Positions 11,547 through 21,370 of a stretch of 64,000 bases of DNA are shown here, one piece after another. Position 1 is the stretch's first letter, and each line of letters starts with the position of its first letter. The position numbers were made by a program, and so were the translations under genes. Under the pieces are notes generated by a model. That model was not told the DNA's origin. It saw nothing but the letters and a program-made list of their open reading frames with translations, and searched no databases. Source of the stretch: Phytophthora sp. 'mugwort' (taxonomy: Eukaryota > Oomycota > Peronosporomycetes > Peronosporales > Peronosporaceae); NCBI GenBank assembly GCA_033558025.1, contig JAUCEF010000009.1, positions 496,001-560,000 on the forward strand, read 5' to 3'.

Positions 11547-11553
11547 GTTAGAT

Positions 11554-11864
11554 TCTTTCGTGCTTGCGATGAAGCAATCCACGCATGTTTATGATCAAAA
11601 AATTCGAGCTGCTTCTTGATTTCTCACGCGTGGGTAGAGTCGCTACTGTTCCCGTCCGGTCGCTGGATAAAAGAGCCACGCTCAATACCTGTCAAAACAG
11701 GTATCATGGTGACAGATACAGCATGTGGGCCTGTCTAGATATACGACATGCTAGAGGATTTGCGGATAGCTCGAGGTCGCGTTTTTCAGAAACAGTGCTC
11801 GTACTTATTCGAGACTATAGTAAGAAGTAGTGTCCGGTGTCTATAACATGATGTATCGTACAAC
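11554..11864. other. Spacer between MULE and Tc1 relic
   Basis: No gene is recognised. A short ORF at 11585-11830 has no family features and is not called. Confidence 0.4.
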
Positions 11865-12760
11865 ATGACAAAAATTTAGGGCTCCGTTTTTTAGCTTGGG
11901 CGTAGGGGGGGGGGGTTAATGTACGCTGGATCGATTCGAATACGCTGAAGCTTAATCTGCTTGATCAAATTGGTGGGTTTGTCAAATAGTCGACCATTTG
12001 CACACACTCAGCGAACCAGATGACCCACACATGATATATGATGTTGAGATCGGGATCTTGGCCGGCCACGACAGTTTTTTTTAATTATTACAGCGAAGAA
12101 ATCCTGGGGTGTGCTTTGAAGAATGTATGGTGGCGTTATCTTGCTGAAAAATAGGCCTTAAATCGCTTATCTGCGATTGAGGTTATCTCATAAACAGAAG
12201 CGAACTGTCGTTCGGGGTATCGGTGTACTTGGCATAGTTTTCCTTGCCTTTCACAAAAACCAGCTTGGCGTTACAATGCTAGTTCACACCTACGCAAATC
12301 ATGACGCTTCCTCCACTGTCCACCCCTCTTCGACATGACTTTAGATGCAGCTCGCAAGTAGTGGCAATACAATCAGGCCATCCAAAGTGACCTTCTCGCC
12401 TGTGAACACCACACGTCGCCAGAATGCCCGTTTACCGGTGTGACGCTCCGAAAAAAAAAAACACCCTTGCCTTGTGGTGAGTCTTGAAGGCTGGGGCGAA
12501 TTTGCGCTTCGCGTACGTGATATATCGGTTTCAGAGCGGGTTTACGGGCCTTCTCCCACCCATGTTGCCTTTCTAACTCGACCCCTAAAACAGCTAAGGA
12601 CTCCAATATTTTTAAATAATTTAAAAACCTACGCAAACACGAGTTAAAATTGGAATCCGTTCGTCCACGAACGATAGCTTTAACGCTCCCGTAGCCCTGG
12701 CCGCTAGTTTAGGGCGTACACGGCGCTTAAAAGTATGGTGGCGCAGCTGAATCTCGGTCA
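11865..12760 (-). pseudogene. Tc1/mariner transposase, heavily decayed
   Basis: The minus strand shows Tc1-type DDE_3 landmarks in broken frames. FQQDNATIHSSKHTPGF gives the second catalytic Asp with its usual H. About 25 residues on, LSWPAKIPDLNIIYHVW is the third catalytic region (normally DWPAxSPDLNPIENxW). Upstream are RRGVDSGGSVMICVGV (normally a GGGSVMVWG-type block) and KAKLVFVKGKENYAKY. Many stops and frame shifts are present. Further upstream (to about 13000) the text is compatible with a helix-turn-helix half but is too eroded to call. Confidence 0.65.
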
Positions 12761-14277
12761 GGGCGTGGCATTTTTCAGACATTGGGCACTACGGACCGCC
12801 GCTGTGACGAACAAAGTCGAGCTCGATCCAAATATTGAGCTGCTGCAATAGTATGGCGTATTCATTCAAAACATCCGCAGCGCCGTCAGCATCGATCCTG
12901 AGACAGCCCGACAATCGTGGCGACGAGCGCTGTGTCGGACGCTTGAAATTTACTCGAGTGCCGTATGGTCTGGAGTCGTCACCAATAGGAAAAAGGAAAA
13001 CCAAAAATTAAATCGTTAGCACTGGCTGCTCCTGAGCTTATGAGCGGTCTACAGCTGCTTCCTATACCAAGACCCACGTCATCTAGCTTCGCTATACTTC
13101 TCAAGCGCTGCACTTATATCAGATGTGCCGGATCTCGTAGTTGCCGTTTTACAACGGACCGCCTGGAATATGGCTTCCAATTTGAATTCCGACAAGCCGA
13201 CCAGCTTCGGATATCTAACATCTACCATACCGGCAAGAGCCAGCAATTTCGTGAGACGCGCTTTGTGAGGGGTTTCATGAACATATCAGCTGGATTCACG
13301 CCGCATTTCACCTCATATAGCTCAATCGCACCTTTTTTGATTTGTTCATGCATGTAGTGCCAGCGTAACTCGATGTGATGAGTGCGACGACTATATGTAG
13401 GATACATATGTTGCTTGATTGTCAATTCCAATACGCAATTTCGCATTCGGTTGAAGGATAACCTCTTGCAAAATGTGGGTTGCTCTCGGCAACTGCTTCC
13501 ATTGCGCGCAGTTACATTTTCTGCCGTTGACAGCGCGACGATAGTTGGCCTTCTCTACATGTATGATACCGCACCACATGCTAAAGTGAACACATATCCT
13601 GTCGTATCATTGGGTCATTTGGGCAATTACTGTCACAGAAGCCTTCAAGCACCACAGTTTTGAATCACCTGACTGTTAAGTACATGTGATCCCGTAACCC
13701 GTAGCACCCGTTTTAATGCATTAACATGCTTTCAGGATGGCTTAGCTACAAACTGACTCAGCAGTTAATAGAAACGACAAATTTGGTCGAGTACCTTCGG
13801 TATCATCAAGTGGTACCAAACGAGCATTTATCCCCACGGGATTGCCAACTGCGTGAGCATTCCATAGCCGGAAATTTCTCCGCTATTTCGCGAGAATACT
13901 AACTTCTTCGGATCGAAGGTGTTCTGCAGTCTGCACCACTTCCACGCCGAGGTACTGGGTCAGGCGTCCTTGGTCCTTGATCCCGTACTCCTTGTCCAGA
14001 TCCTTGAACAATGTCACCTTCCGTTCTTCATCGTTGGCCGCGACCTGGATATCGTCTACATAAATTAATTTCAGCATAATCTCCTCATATTCAAAGTTGT
14101 AGTACAGGCTTGGTTCAGTCCTATCGCTGGTACCCGCGATCAGTAACCAACTGTTCAACTCTGAGCTCTACTCGCGGCCGGACTGTCCTAGCCGTTCAAT
14201 GCTTTCACCACATAAGGGAATCCTTCAATTGATATAATGTACGGACGGATGCTTATTATTGATATTTATCGCGTCTA

Positions 14278-15479
14278 CTGCGGGCCTGGATATTTTCCGG
14301 GTCATGCCCTGGTCAGACTGACCTGGCACCTGACCCGTAAGATATACCCTGGGGAAGATAACTAAGCGAGCAAAATACCGGTATAATAGTGGTATTTCTG
14401 ATTAGCGTTGAAATCAAATATGACCTTTCGATAAACACTACAGACAGATATAAACATGCGAGAAGGCGGGGCGTTATCTAACGGGTTCTTCCGAATTAAG
14501 TACCGGTATAATAGCATTTGAATACCACTTGCACGGATAATCTAATACGAGGGTGCTCAATTATGACGGTATTATAGATCACTCATAAACGCACCGTCCC
14601 CAACGATATCGCTTCATCTGCATCCAGCTCTGCCACCTCACCGCTTAAGCCGTCCAGATTTATCGTTCCACTCAGCGCAAAAGGCATCACCGTAGACGTC
14701 GTGTTTAGCAACGTGCCACTCTTCATTGTCGTCGTAGAATCCTGCACCTCCGATCGACTTCGCGACCACTTCCGGCGGCACACTGAGCCATGCTTGCTTG
14801 ACCCACCGGCCACCTCACACGCTGAAGATGGTCGTGGATTGCCGTCGCGCGTATACTGTACGCGATCCGATGTCTTCCAGTCGTTAAATTTAAGGGTGCC
14901 ATACGGTCTTTAAAAGAGTTGTAAATGCCAATATCTCCAGCTTGAAGGTACGGCGTGAATCCATCTCCAAATAGTTATAACGTTTGGAGAGTATTCTTAC
15001 TGTTAGTGCTCTTGTCTGTAATGTATTGTATTCGGAAGGGTATTTAATTCTGAGGGGGTACTTAATTCGGAAGAATACGTTATAAGAATATCTATCACCC
15101 AGCTATGCGCTCCGCGCAATCCCACCGACCCTAGGGGTGCTCACTGCGCTCGATGAGGCAGAACCCTAAGCCCGCTACGGCTCGGAAGCTTTGCCTCCGC
15201 TTGATCGAGGGACATGACACCCGTCCCCCCTGCCGACCAAACAGAAGGCTAAAAACATTACTCTTTTATACTTGTTTCTTGTAAAGTTTGATCGGCCGAT
15301 ACCGGCGTCTTGTCACTAGTTCGAGATTCACTAATCACAAACTGTCCCTAGTCATTGGTACCCAGGTTGCTTCATTTTTTTTGTCTTGGTATGGTCCTGG
15401 TTCCACGTAAGCTTCGCTGCAATCTATCCGCGGGTCTGGAGCAGAGTCAGTCTGACCTGACACCTGACCAGGCCCGCAG
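14278..15479. mobile_element. pogo-like DNA transposon nested in copia RT
   Basis: CTGCGGGCCTGG at 14278 and its reverse complement CCAGGCCCGCAG ending at 15479 form terminal inverted repeats, each flanked by TA (14276-14277 and 15480-15481), the target duplication expected for Tc1/mariner/pogo elements. Just inside both ends lie related partly palindromic blocks (GGTCAGACTGACCTGGCACC on the left, CAGTCTGACCTGACACCTGA on the right). The element is 1,202 bp, short for a full pogo element, and holds only the C-terminal part of a transposase. It interrupts the copia reverse transcriptase between the TAYLNA and SIEGFP motifs. Confidence 0.85.
14583..14990 (-). pseudogene. pogo/Tigger-like DDE_1 transposase C-terminal remnant
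   Basis: The minus strand reads GDGFTPYLQAGDIGIYNSFK with DRMAPLN (about 14985-14905). After a frame change come TSDRVQYTRDGNPRPSS and VKQAWLSVPPEVVAKSI with GGAGFYDDNEEWHVAKHD. This is the C-terminal region of pogo/Tigger (DDE_1) transposases of the kind widespread in oomycetes: the LQAGDxGIYxSFK block and the AWxSVPPEVVxxSF block. The N-terminal DNA-binding half and the first catalytic Asp are absent, so the element is an internally deleted, non-autonomous copy. Confidence 0.75.
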
Positions 15480-16710
15480 TAGACCCGATTAATAATCTAC
15501 CATTGCATTCAGGTACGCCGTTTAAATCTCTGCCATAGAGTTTCAAAATTTAATGCCGCGGTCAGTCAGACCATCAATCGAAATGATGAAATGCCGGCGA
15601 CAGCCGAAAACTGTATCGCAAAAGCTATCCAATTCGTTGATGATTACCAAGAGCCACAATTCTCGCTTTAAAACGAATTACGTAGTCCTGGTGATCTGAC
15701 ACCACGTCGAAATCCCGCCGGGTCTTTAATCGGGTTAGTGTCCTCAGGAATATCATTATAGGGTATCTTGCCCAACACATTCTTTGCCTTCAACGGAGCC
15801 ATTCCATTCCAATTCGGTATTGCGCCAAAATTCGAATATTGAGTTTGAATTGCGTCTCGATGTTTTTTTTTATCGCCACGTTGCTAGCCTGAATCTAGCT
15901 TCCAGTATTGTCAAGTACGCGTGACGTCCGTTGGGCGGCATTCATCACATAATCATCAAAGTAGCCGGGTAGCCGACGCTCATAATACTCGCGAAGACCT
16001 GTGCAGATTTGTTTTGGCTCCTGCTTGTCAACATTTTGTTCAAATCCGACCGCCTCTGACGAGGCTTCTTCACGTTGATGTCTCCCCACCAATGGTTCAC
16101 AAACGCATGCAGCGGTGATACAAAAATCATCGTCTTATCCACTACCGTCTGCTAGTTGATCATTCCTATCAGCAATATGTTCTTAGATCTGCACACACCA
16201 GCAACCCGGTTCACTACCATCACGAGATGCAGTATCTAATGACTCGTCCACCTCATCCAATGGCAAGTATTCTGCGGAAATTATTGTCGAGCAGTTGGGG
16301 CATCGTAAAAGTCGAAGTCCGAGGCATTGGCAAACCCCTGGTGTTCTTGTTCTTGTGGGGATTGTCTATGTATTCTCGTGTACTTACGTTTTAAAAATGT
16401 ATACAAAACACAAAATAAATATATTTCATTTGAATGGGAGCCGTAGCGAAGACATTTATCCATGTATCCTCCAGGTTTCTGACTGGACGATACATGTTGA
16501 CGGAATAGTGAAAAAATCAAGAATAATTGAGTTTGCTGTTGTCGCATGGCCATCACTGCGCAGGTGTCCGGTCACAAGTGGCGCATAACATCCATTTTGT
16601 AAAGGAAGGTGTCTCAACAACCAGGACAGAAAGATTCAGCTGATCATGTATTCATACGTAACATAAGGTACCCACCTATATACCAGAACTACATATTCAA
16701 TATCCGTGCC

Positions 16711-16746
16711 GGACATATTTCCGACCAGGACATATTTCGGACCACC
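16711..16746. repeat. GGACATATTTCGGACCACC repeats, left pair
   Basis: Two adjacent copies, GGACATATTTCCGACC and GGACATATTTCGGACCACC. Two further copies lie on the other side of the pogo relic at 17718 and 17779, all in the same orientation. Confidence 0.7.
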
Positions 16747-17054
16747 TGCTCAGTATACAAATTTCAAGTCAATAAGAGAATAGTGGTCCTGTTTTAGTCG
16801 GCAGATACCATCACAAATAATAGTCCTGGGCCGGTCTGAGTACACCCAGAAGAAGGGGAAAGGATCCAGCTTTCAAATAAGCCGTCACACCCGAACAATA
16901 CGGCAGCCACAGAACACTGCCAATGTCGAAAGTCCCAGCGGAGACATGGGAGGCCGCTGTCACCGCCGTTCCGTGCGGCAAGAGCGAGCGTAAAACTGCC
17001 AAGCCATATCGGGTCTCACGTGGGCCGCTTTGACAACGCGTACTGGGGCTTGTG

Positions 17055-17612
17055 CCGCTCGACGCTCGCTCCGGGCCTCAGCTGGTTTACATCACGGAAG
17101 GCGCCGACCAAGGCCTCGTCGAGATGATTCGCTATCGCGCACTGCATGGAAAGTGAGCGGGGTATGACGAGCTGCGTTGTATGATCCGAGCGGCGGCAGA
17201 ATCAGCGGGGACGCGTCCAGTAACGGACGACTTCCCTAACGACAAATTCATTCAGCGTTGGATTGCAAAGCACCCTGACTTGTCAACTCGGACTGCTCAG
17301 CTCTTGGATGTGGATCGGGCTGTAGCTTCAACACCGGACGTTGTCATGCATTACTATGGCAATCTAAAATTTATCTTAACGAAGTTCGATCTATTGGTCA
17401 AGCCCCATCGCATCTGGAACTGCGATGAGACTGGAATATGCACTCAAGGACGGAGTCGGACGCGGGTGATCTGCCCTAAAGGGCTACGAGCAAACGTCCA
17501 GTGCTCTGCCGACCGTGAAAATATCAGCATCATGGCGTATCTCAGCGCGGCCGGCGACAGAATGCCGTCGTTGTACATCTTTACGGGCGTCTACAGGAAG
17601 CGTCAGCGCTAA
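17055..17612 (+). pseudogene. pogo/CENP-B-like transposase, truncated
   Basis: The plus strand has an N-terminal fragment (EGADQGLVEMIRYRA near 17100, a frame change near 17155). It then has a clean open frame from 17181: RPVTDDFPNDKFIQRWIAKH PDLSTRTAQLLDVDRA is the HTH_Tnp_Tc5-type DNA-binding domain (the H-PDL-S-R motif). PHRIWNCDETGICTQG gives the first catalytic Asp, and ENISIMAYLSAAGDRMPSLY with IFTG is the core beta-strand region. The frame stops at 17612, leaving out the second and third catalytic residues, so it is truncated. It is a different lineage region from the C-terminal remnant at 14583-14990, which could come from the same family. Confidence 0.75.
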
Positions 17613-18603
17613 CTTCATGAATACACTTCCACTTTAACAGCTCACGTCAAAACTATATTCGTGAGCTGCACACGAATTGGCCACGTATTGATGATGCATT
17701 GACCACGTATCCATGCCGGACATATTACGGACCACTTTTTGATTATGCTATATATTGTATGGCAGCTTGTACATGATCGGACACATTTCGGACCACCTTC
17801 TTAACTATGGAGTATTTTACACCACTTATGTGATGGCATGCCGCGATTTGTGGATGGAAAAGGTATCTCAGGATCAGGGCTCCGATTGCTCCTTGCTCAC
17901 TGAAGCAGTTGTGTAGTTAGTACAGCCGCACATAACACCATGCATACCTATACATACGTACAATACTTAGCCATCTCGGAGCGCGTACGACGTGGGGCTT
18001 TTTCACTTCTGCTCTCGTCGCGGCAAATTCTGGAATGATTGGTGGCTGCCAGATGCGAAGGGCGCCAAAACTTTCAGCCAACTGTAACTTACAGATACAG
18101 CTGACTGAAATGTTGCAAGTCATCGGGCGGTACGGAGCTTGCAATCTGTAAACACCGTCCAAAAAGTCCGCAAATGTCTCCTCGCTGCACATGATTTGCT
18201 TCCCATGGAATAAAACAAGTACACACGCTGCACATCTCGGATGCATCTATTCAATACCCCCTTTTCACGTGCATTTACAGACTAAAAAAAGAAACTAACC
18301 GCCGGAAATTCCAGTCGCTTATCTTGGAATTTGTATGGGCGTTCAAAATTTCCGGGCCATTTCCTATATAAAGCCGGAAACGATGACACTCCATATACAT
18401 GCGATTTTTTCACACGCAGCCTCGATATACATCGGTGAAAGAGGGGTTAAGACTGTTAATAACTAGAATGTTATTTACCGTAAAAACGAAGGCGTTATTA
18501 ATTGCATAATACCCGTGAAAAACAGAGCAGGCATTTATTTACAGGCGTCGCGAGTTTTATCGAGCTGCCGACGCGACGTCCTGATCGATATCAACGCTTT
18601 GCA
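17613..18603. other. AT-rich spacer with two more GGACATATTT repeats
   Basis: Holds GGACATATTACGGACCAC at 17718 and GGACACATTTCGGACCACC at 17779. A CTATATAAAG motif lies near 18365, with a possible coding relic about 240 bp further on, but whether it acts as a promoter cannot be judged. An ORF at 17917-18246 (minus) has no recognisable features. Confidence 0.4.
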
Positions 18604-19090
18604 CAATGGTGTTCGTGAACGAGAGTGTGTCGCTGGTGCCACGCGCATCGTCGTTGGAGTCTGGCGTTCGGCTGCATGTGCAGAGTTTGAACATGACGTT
18701 GACCTGCTGGAACGACCTGCGGTGTGCGGAGCGTGGCCGCGGGTATGCGGCGCTGGCGACTTTCATCCCAGCAAAGTAAGCTGGCTGGTGAATGCCGAGG
18801 TGATACTGGCGTAGCGCACGGGTAAGTATCAGGTCGTGACGGTGTGGACGAACATGACCCTTCTGGACTCGGTGTCGTCTCGGTCCGTGGTGGCGGATGT
18901 TTTGGAATCCTGCATCCCGGATCTTCAATTTCCAGTGCCGTGCTGCAGCCGGTCGGGGTAACGAGCGAGGTGGCGTTTGTGTCTGAGGGCGGCAGGCATG
19001 TCTTCGGAGATTCGTTCCCCGTCGCAGCGGCCGTGAACGTGCATTTTTACGAGCAATGTGGAATCCCGCATAGGTGGCTCCGTTTGGGGA
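18604..19090 (+). pseudogene. Decayed coding sequence, family unknown
   Basis: Several consecutive plus-strand segments look like one protein read through frame changes. MVFVNESVSLVPRASSLESG and LNMTLTCWNDLRCAERGRGY with AALATFIPAK run from 18604 to 18777. YQVVTVWTNMTLLDSVSSRS and VVADVLESCIPDLQFPVP follow, then VAFVSEGGRHVFGDSFPVAA with VNVHFYEQCGIPH. Composition and amphipathic patterning look coding, with stops only at the shifts. I do not recognise the family. The overlapping minus-strand open frame (18557-19165) is rich in Arg, His and Pro and looks like a shadow. Confidence 0.35.
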
Positions 19091-19799
19091 GGGGGGGGGG
19101 ATGGTGAGTACAGGCATGCACCCGTGTGATGAGGAATAATGGGATCTTACACCTTCGAAGCGCATCCCGGCGTCGCGTTGCTCTCACGTCAGGAACACCG
19201 TGTGTGCCCGAGAAGCCACCGGACCACGGTCGCTCCGTGGGCATGTTTATATCAGCCAGAACGCGACATGCTAGTTTTCGTCAGCTCGAAGTTGGCTACA
19301 GCACGCAGATTTTTTTTTTTTGCCAGCGTCTGGTTTCGAGGCCGTTGTCGATGTAGCACTACCAAGCTCGTCGAGACGCTTCCAGCAGAACAGGCGCACA
19401 AAACTTCCGCATTGTTGCTGTCTGCTTGCAGTGGCCCCGCAATCTTCGCCATTGCCACCTGAACCAGCAACAGATCATGGCAGGTGGAGGCCCAAGGTAA
19501 AAATCTGGTTGCTCTACGACATCGTCGGCCCTTCGCCACCCCTAACTCGTGCGTGAGTTATGCGCCGTCGGAGACTTATACTCGTTACTGGCGAGGGAAG
19601 GCCGATACAAGATTTACCACTGCCATGGAGATGGCCGTCCACTTCCTACACTACCAATATGCATCGTCCACTTGGACCTATCGCTCGAGATTGTGCTGGT
19701 CCACGACTTGAGAGTGCAAGATCACCGACTCCAGTTCCTACGCGGGCGCCAGAGCTCGGTGTACAGCCCCGCAAGCAAGGAGCGGTACGATTCTGGAGC

Positions 19800-20095
19800 A
19801 ACAGGCCGACTTCTGCCGAGATACCGACTTCAGCCGAGAACCCAACGCGAGCCGAGAAGCCGACACACGCAGAGAAGCCGATTTCAGTTGAGAAGACGAT
19901 GTCTGCCAAGAAAGCGGTGTCTGCCAAGAAAGCGGCGACCGCCAGATAGTCGAAGACGACCGCCATGAAGCCGAAGACGACCGCCAAGAAGCCGAAGACG
20001 ATCGCCAAGAAGCCGAAACGACCTCAAGCAGCCGAGGACGATCGCCAAGAAGCCGAAAACGACCTCGAAGCAGCCGAGGATGACCGCCACGAATC
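19800..20095 (+). repeat. Short tandem repeats encoding KPKTTAKK/AEKPT units
   Basis: Units of about 15-21 bp built on GCCGAGAAGCC and GACCGCCAAGAAGCCGAA run through the N-terminal coding region of the piggyBac copy. They give peptides such as AEIPTSAENPTRAEKPTHAE and KPKTTAKKPKTIAKKPK. A stop codon at 19947-19949 (TAG) breaks the run. Confidence 0.7.
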
Positions 20096-21370
20096 GTTTG
20101 GGCGCACTCAACGCCAGCGCGGCTTTGCACGAGTTGGCATCGATGTCGAACAATGCAGCGGTCGAAGTGGATGATGACGTTTGTTGTAACGTGAATTTTT
20201 ATGTGGATGATGACGTGGATATGGACGATGGTGATAGCATATTGGACGCGCAAGATGGTGAACACATCACCGTTGACACTACTGACGGCGTCGCCTACGT
20301 GGCCCTGGACTCTGATATCGATGACGGGGACTCAACAGAGACAGAGGTTTTCCTCAAGGACGGCGTCACAACGGATGCTTTGGTCGGGAGCGAGACGGAG
20401 AGCGACGAGGAGTTTGCCAACATGGATGACGAGCTTTATGCCCAGAGCCAGGACCGTGACGCTGTCGGGAACATGAAGGAGACGGGATGGAACTATGGTA
20501 AGGATAATTGGTAAGCATTGCATTATTTATCGTGCTAACCGAGTGTGCTTGGTGTATGTAGACGTCGTGGCCGATACAATGTCAGCAAACGAATACCCTG
20601 GTTTGTATAAGGGCCCCTCCGGTCCATCGATTATCGCCTTAGAGAGAGCCGAATCTCTCTCTCAATTTTTTTTATGCGACCCGCGTTGTGGGAAGACGTA
20701 GCCAAGGAATATAACCGATATTATGGCCAAAGTATTGTAGCCCGAGCTGCAATGATTCAGACGGCGCAGAAGAAGCGCAACAAGAAGGATACAGTTCAAC
20801 CCATAGAGCGGAAGGAGGACATACACGACCGCTTGCGGAACATGCCGCGGGTGGAGGCGCAAGAGTTAGTGGGTGGTGCTTGGACTGATGATCGCGCGTA
20901 TGCTGTGTCCGCACAAGCGGCGTCTAGCATATCATTGGAGTACTACAAGCAAAAGGTGCTGTCCAGAAGGACACATTTGGCACTTTCATGCCTCAAAACA
21001 AATTCGATCACATCATGTCGTCGTTGCACTTTAGCGACAACATGGACCCGCGTGCGAAGAATGATCGGGCCTGGAAAATCTGACCTGCTGTGGCATATTT
21101 GCAGCGGACTTTTCGTAGGGGCTACGTGTGTCCCGGCATCATCATTTTCGACGAAGGCATGTTACCTTCGCGATTTCCATTTAACGGGGTACGTGTTTTT
21201 CATGAAAGACAAGCCCCACAAGTGGGGCACGAAGATGTTTCTGACTTGCGACGCAGTAACCGCCTACTACCTAAGGTACGCACTTCTATATGTTTTTTTG
21301 TATTTTTTTTTTGCCGCGGAGCTTCGGCTTCGCGGCTTTTTTTGGCTAAGTCTAACATGTATACTCGACA

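Larger units (their letters stand above)
8307..11553. mobile_element. FAR1/MULE-type DNA transposon with hairpin TIRs
   Basis: The element is bounded by inverted repeats reading ATCTAACGAGGGCCC inward from 8307 and from 11553, and continuing through GAGAGGGCCCTCGCACAAAA with few mismatches. It contains a minus-strand FAR1/MULE transposase relic and a plus-strand ORF ending in C2H2 fingers, arranged tail-to-tail. I looked for an 8-11 bp target duplication outside the repeats and did not find a convincing one, so the ends may have drifted or been recombined. It sits immediately after the end of the first piggyBac-like relic. Confidence 0.8.
13080..16160 (-). mobile_element. Ty1/copia retrotransposon relic, interrupted by pogo element
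   Basis: Minus-strand pol fragments appear in copia order. DFDVVSDHQDYVIRFKARIV and ALGNHQR (about 15700-15630) match the start of the copia reverse transcriptase, followed by a degraded RRHFIISIDGLTDRGI and TAYLNAM (to about 15495). After the pogo insertion come SIEGFPYVVK-like text (near 14230) and LNSWLLIAGTSDRTEPSLYY. Next is MLKLIYVDDIQVAANDEERK (the YVDD active site, near 14060), then DQGRLTQYLGVEVVQT. Near 13440-13230 the RNase H tail reads RTHHIELRWHYMHEQIKKGA and NPADMFMKPLTKR. Stops and frame shifts are numerous. A stretch up to about 16300 may be the integrase/RT linker. I did not find a matching LTR pair. Confidence 0.75.

Noticed and set aside
8307..11553. Target-site duplication around the FAR1/MULE element
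   Set aside because: Flanks were compared for 8-11 bp direct repeats; none matches convincingly.
13000..17000. LTR pair for the copia element
   Set aside because: No long direct repeat with TG..CA ends was found by eye on either side of the pol remnants.
18557..19165. 202-aa minus-strand ORF rich in Arg, His and Pro
   Set aside because: Composition is typical of an antisense shadow, and the plus strand has better protein-like text, although decayed. No secretion signal or RXLR-type effector motif is present.
19646..20265. Repetitive minus-strand ORFs with RLLG and SASWRSS units
   Set aside because: Antisense of the Lys/Ala repeat region of the piggyBac relic.
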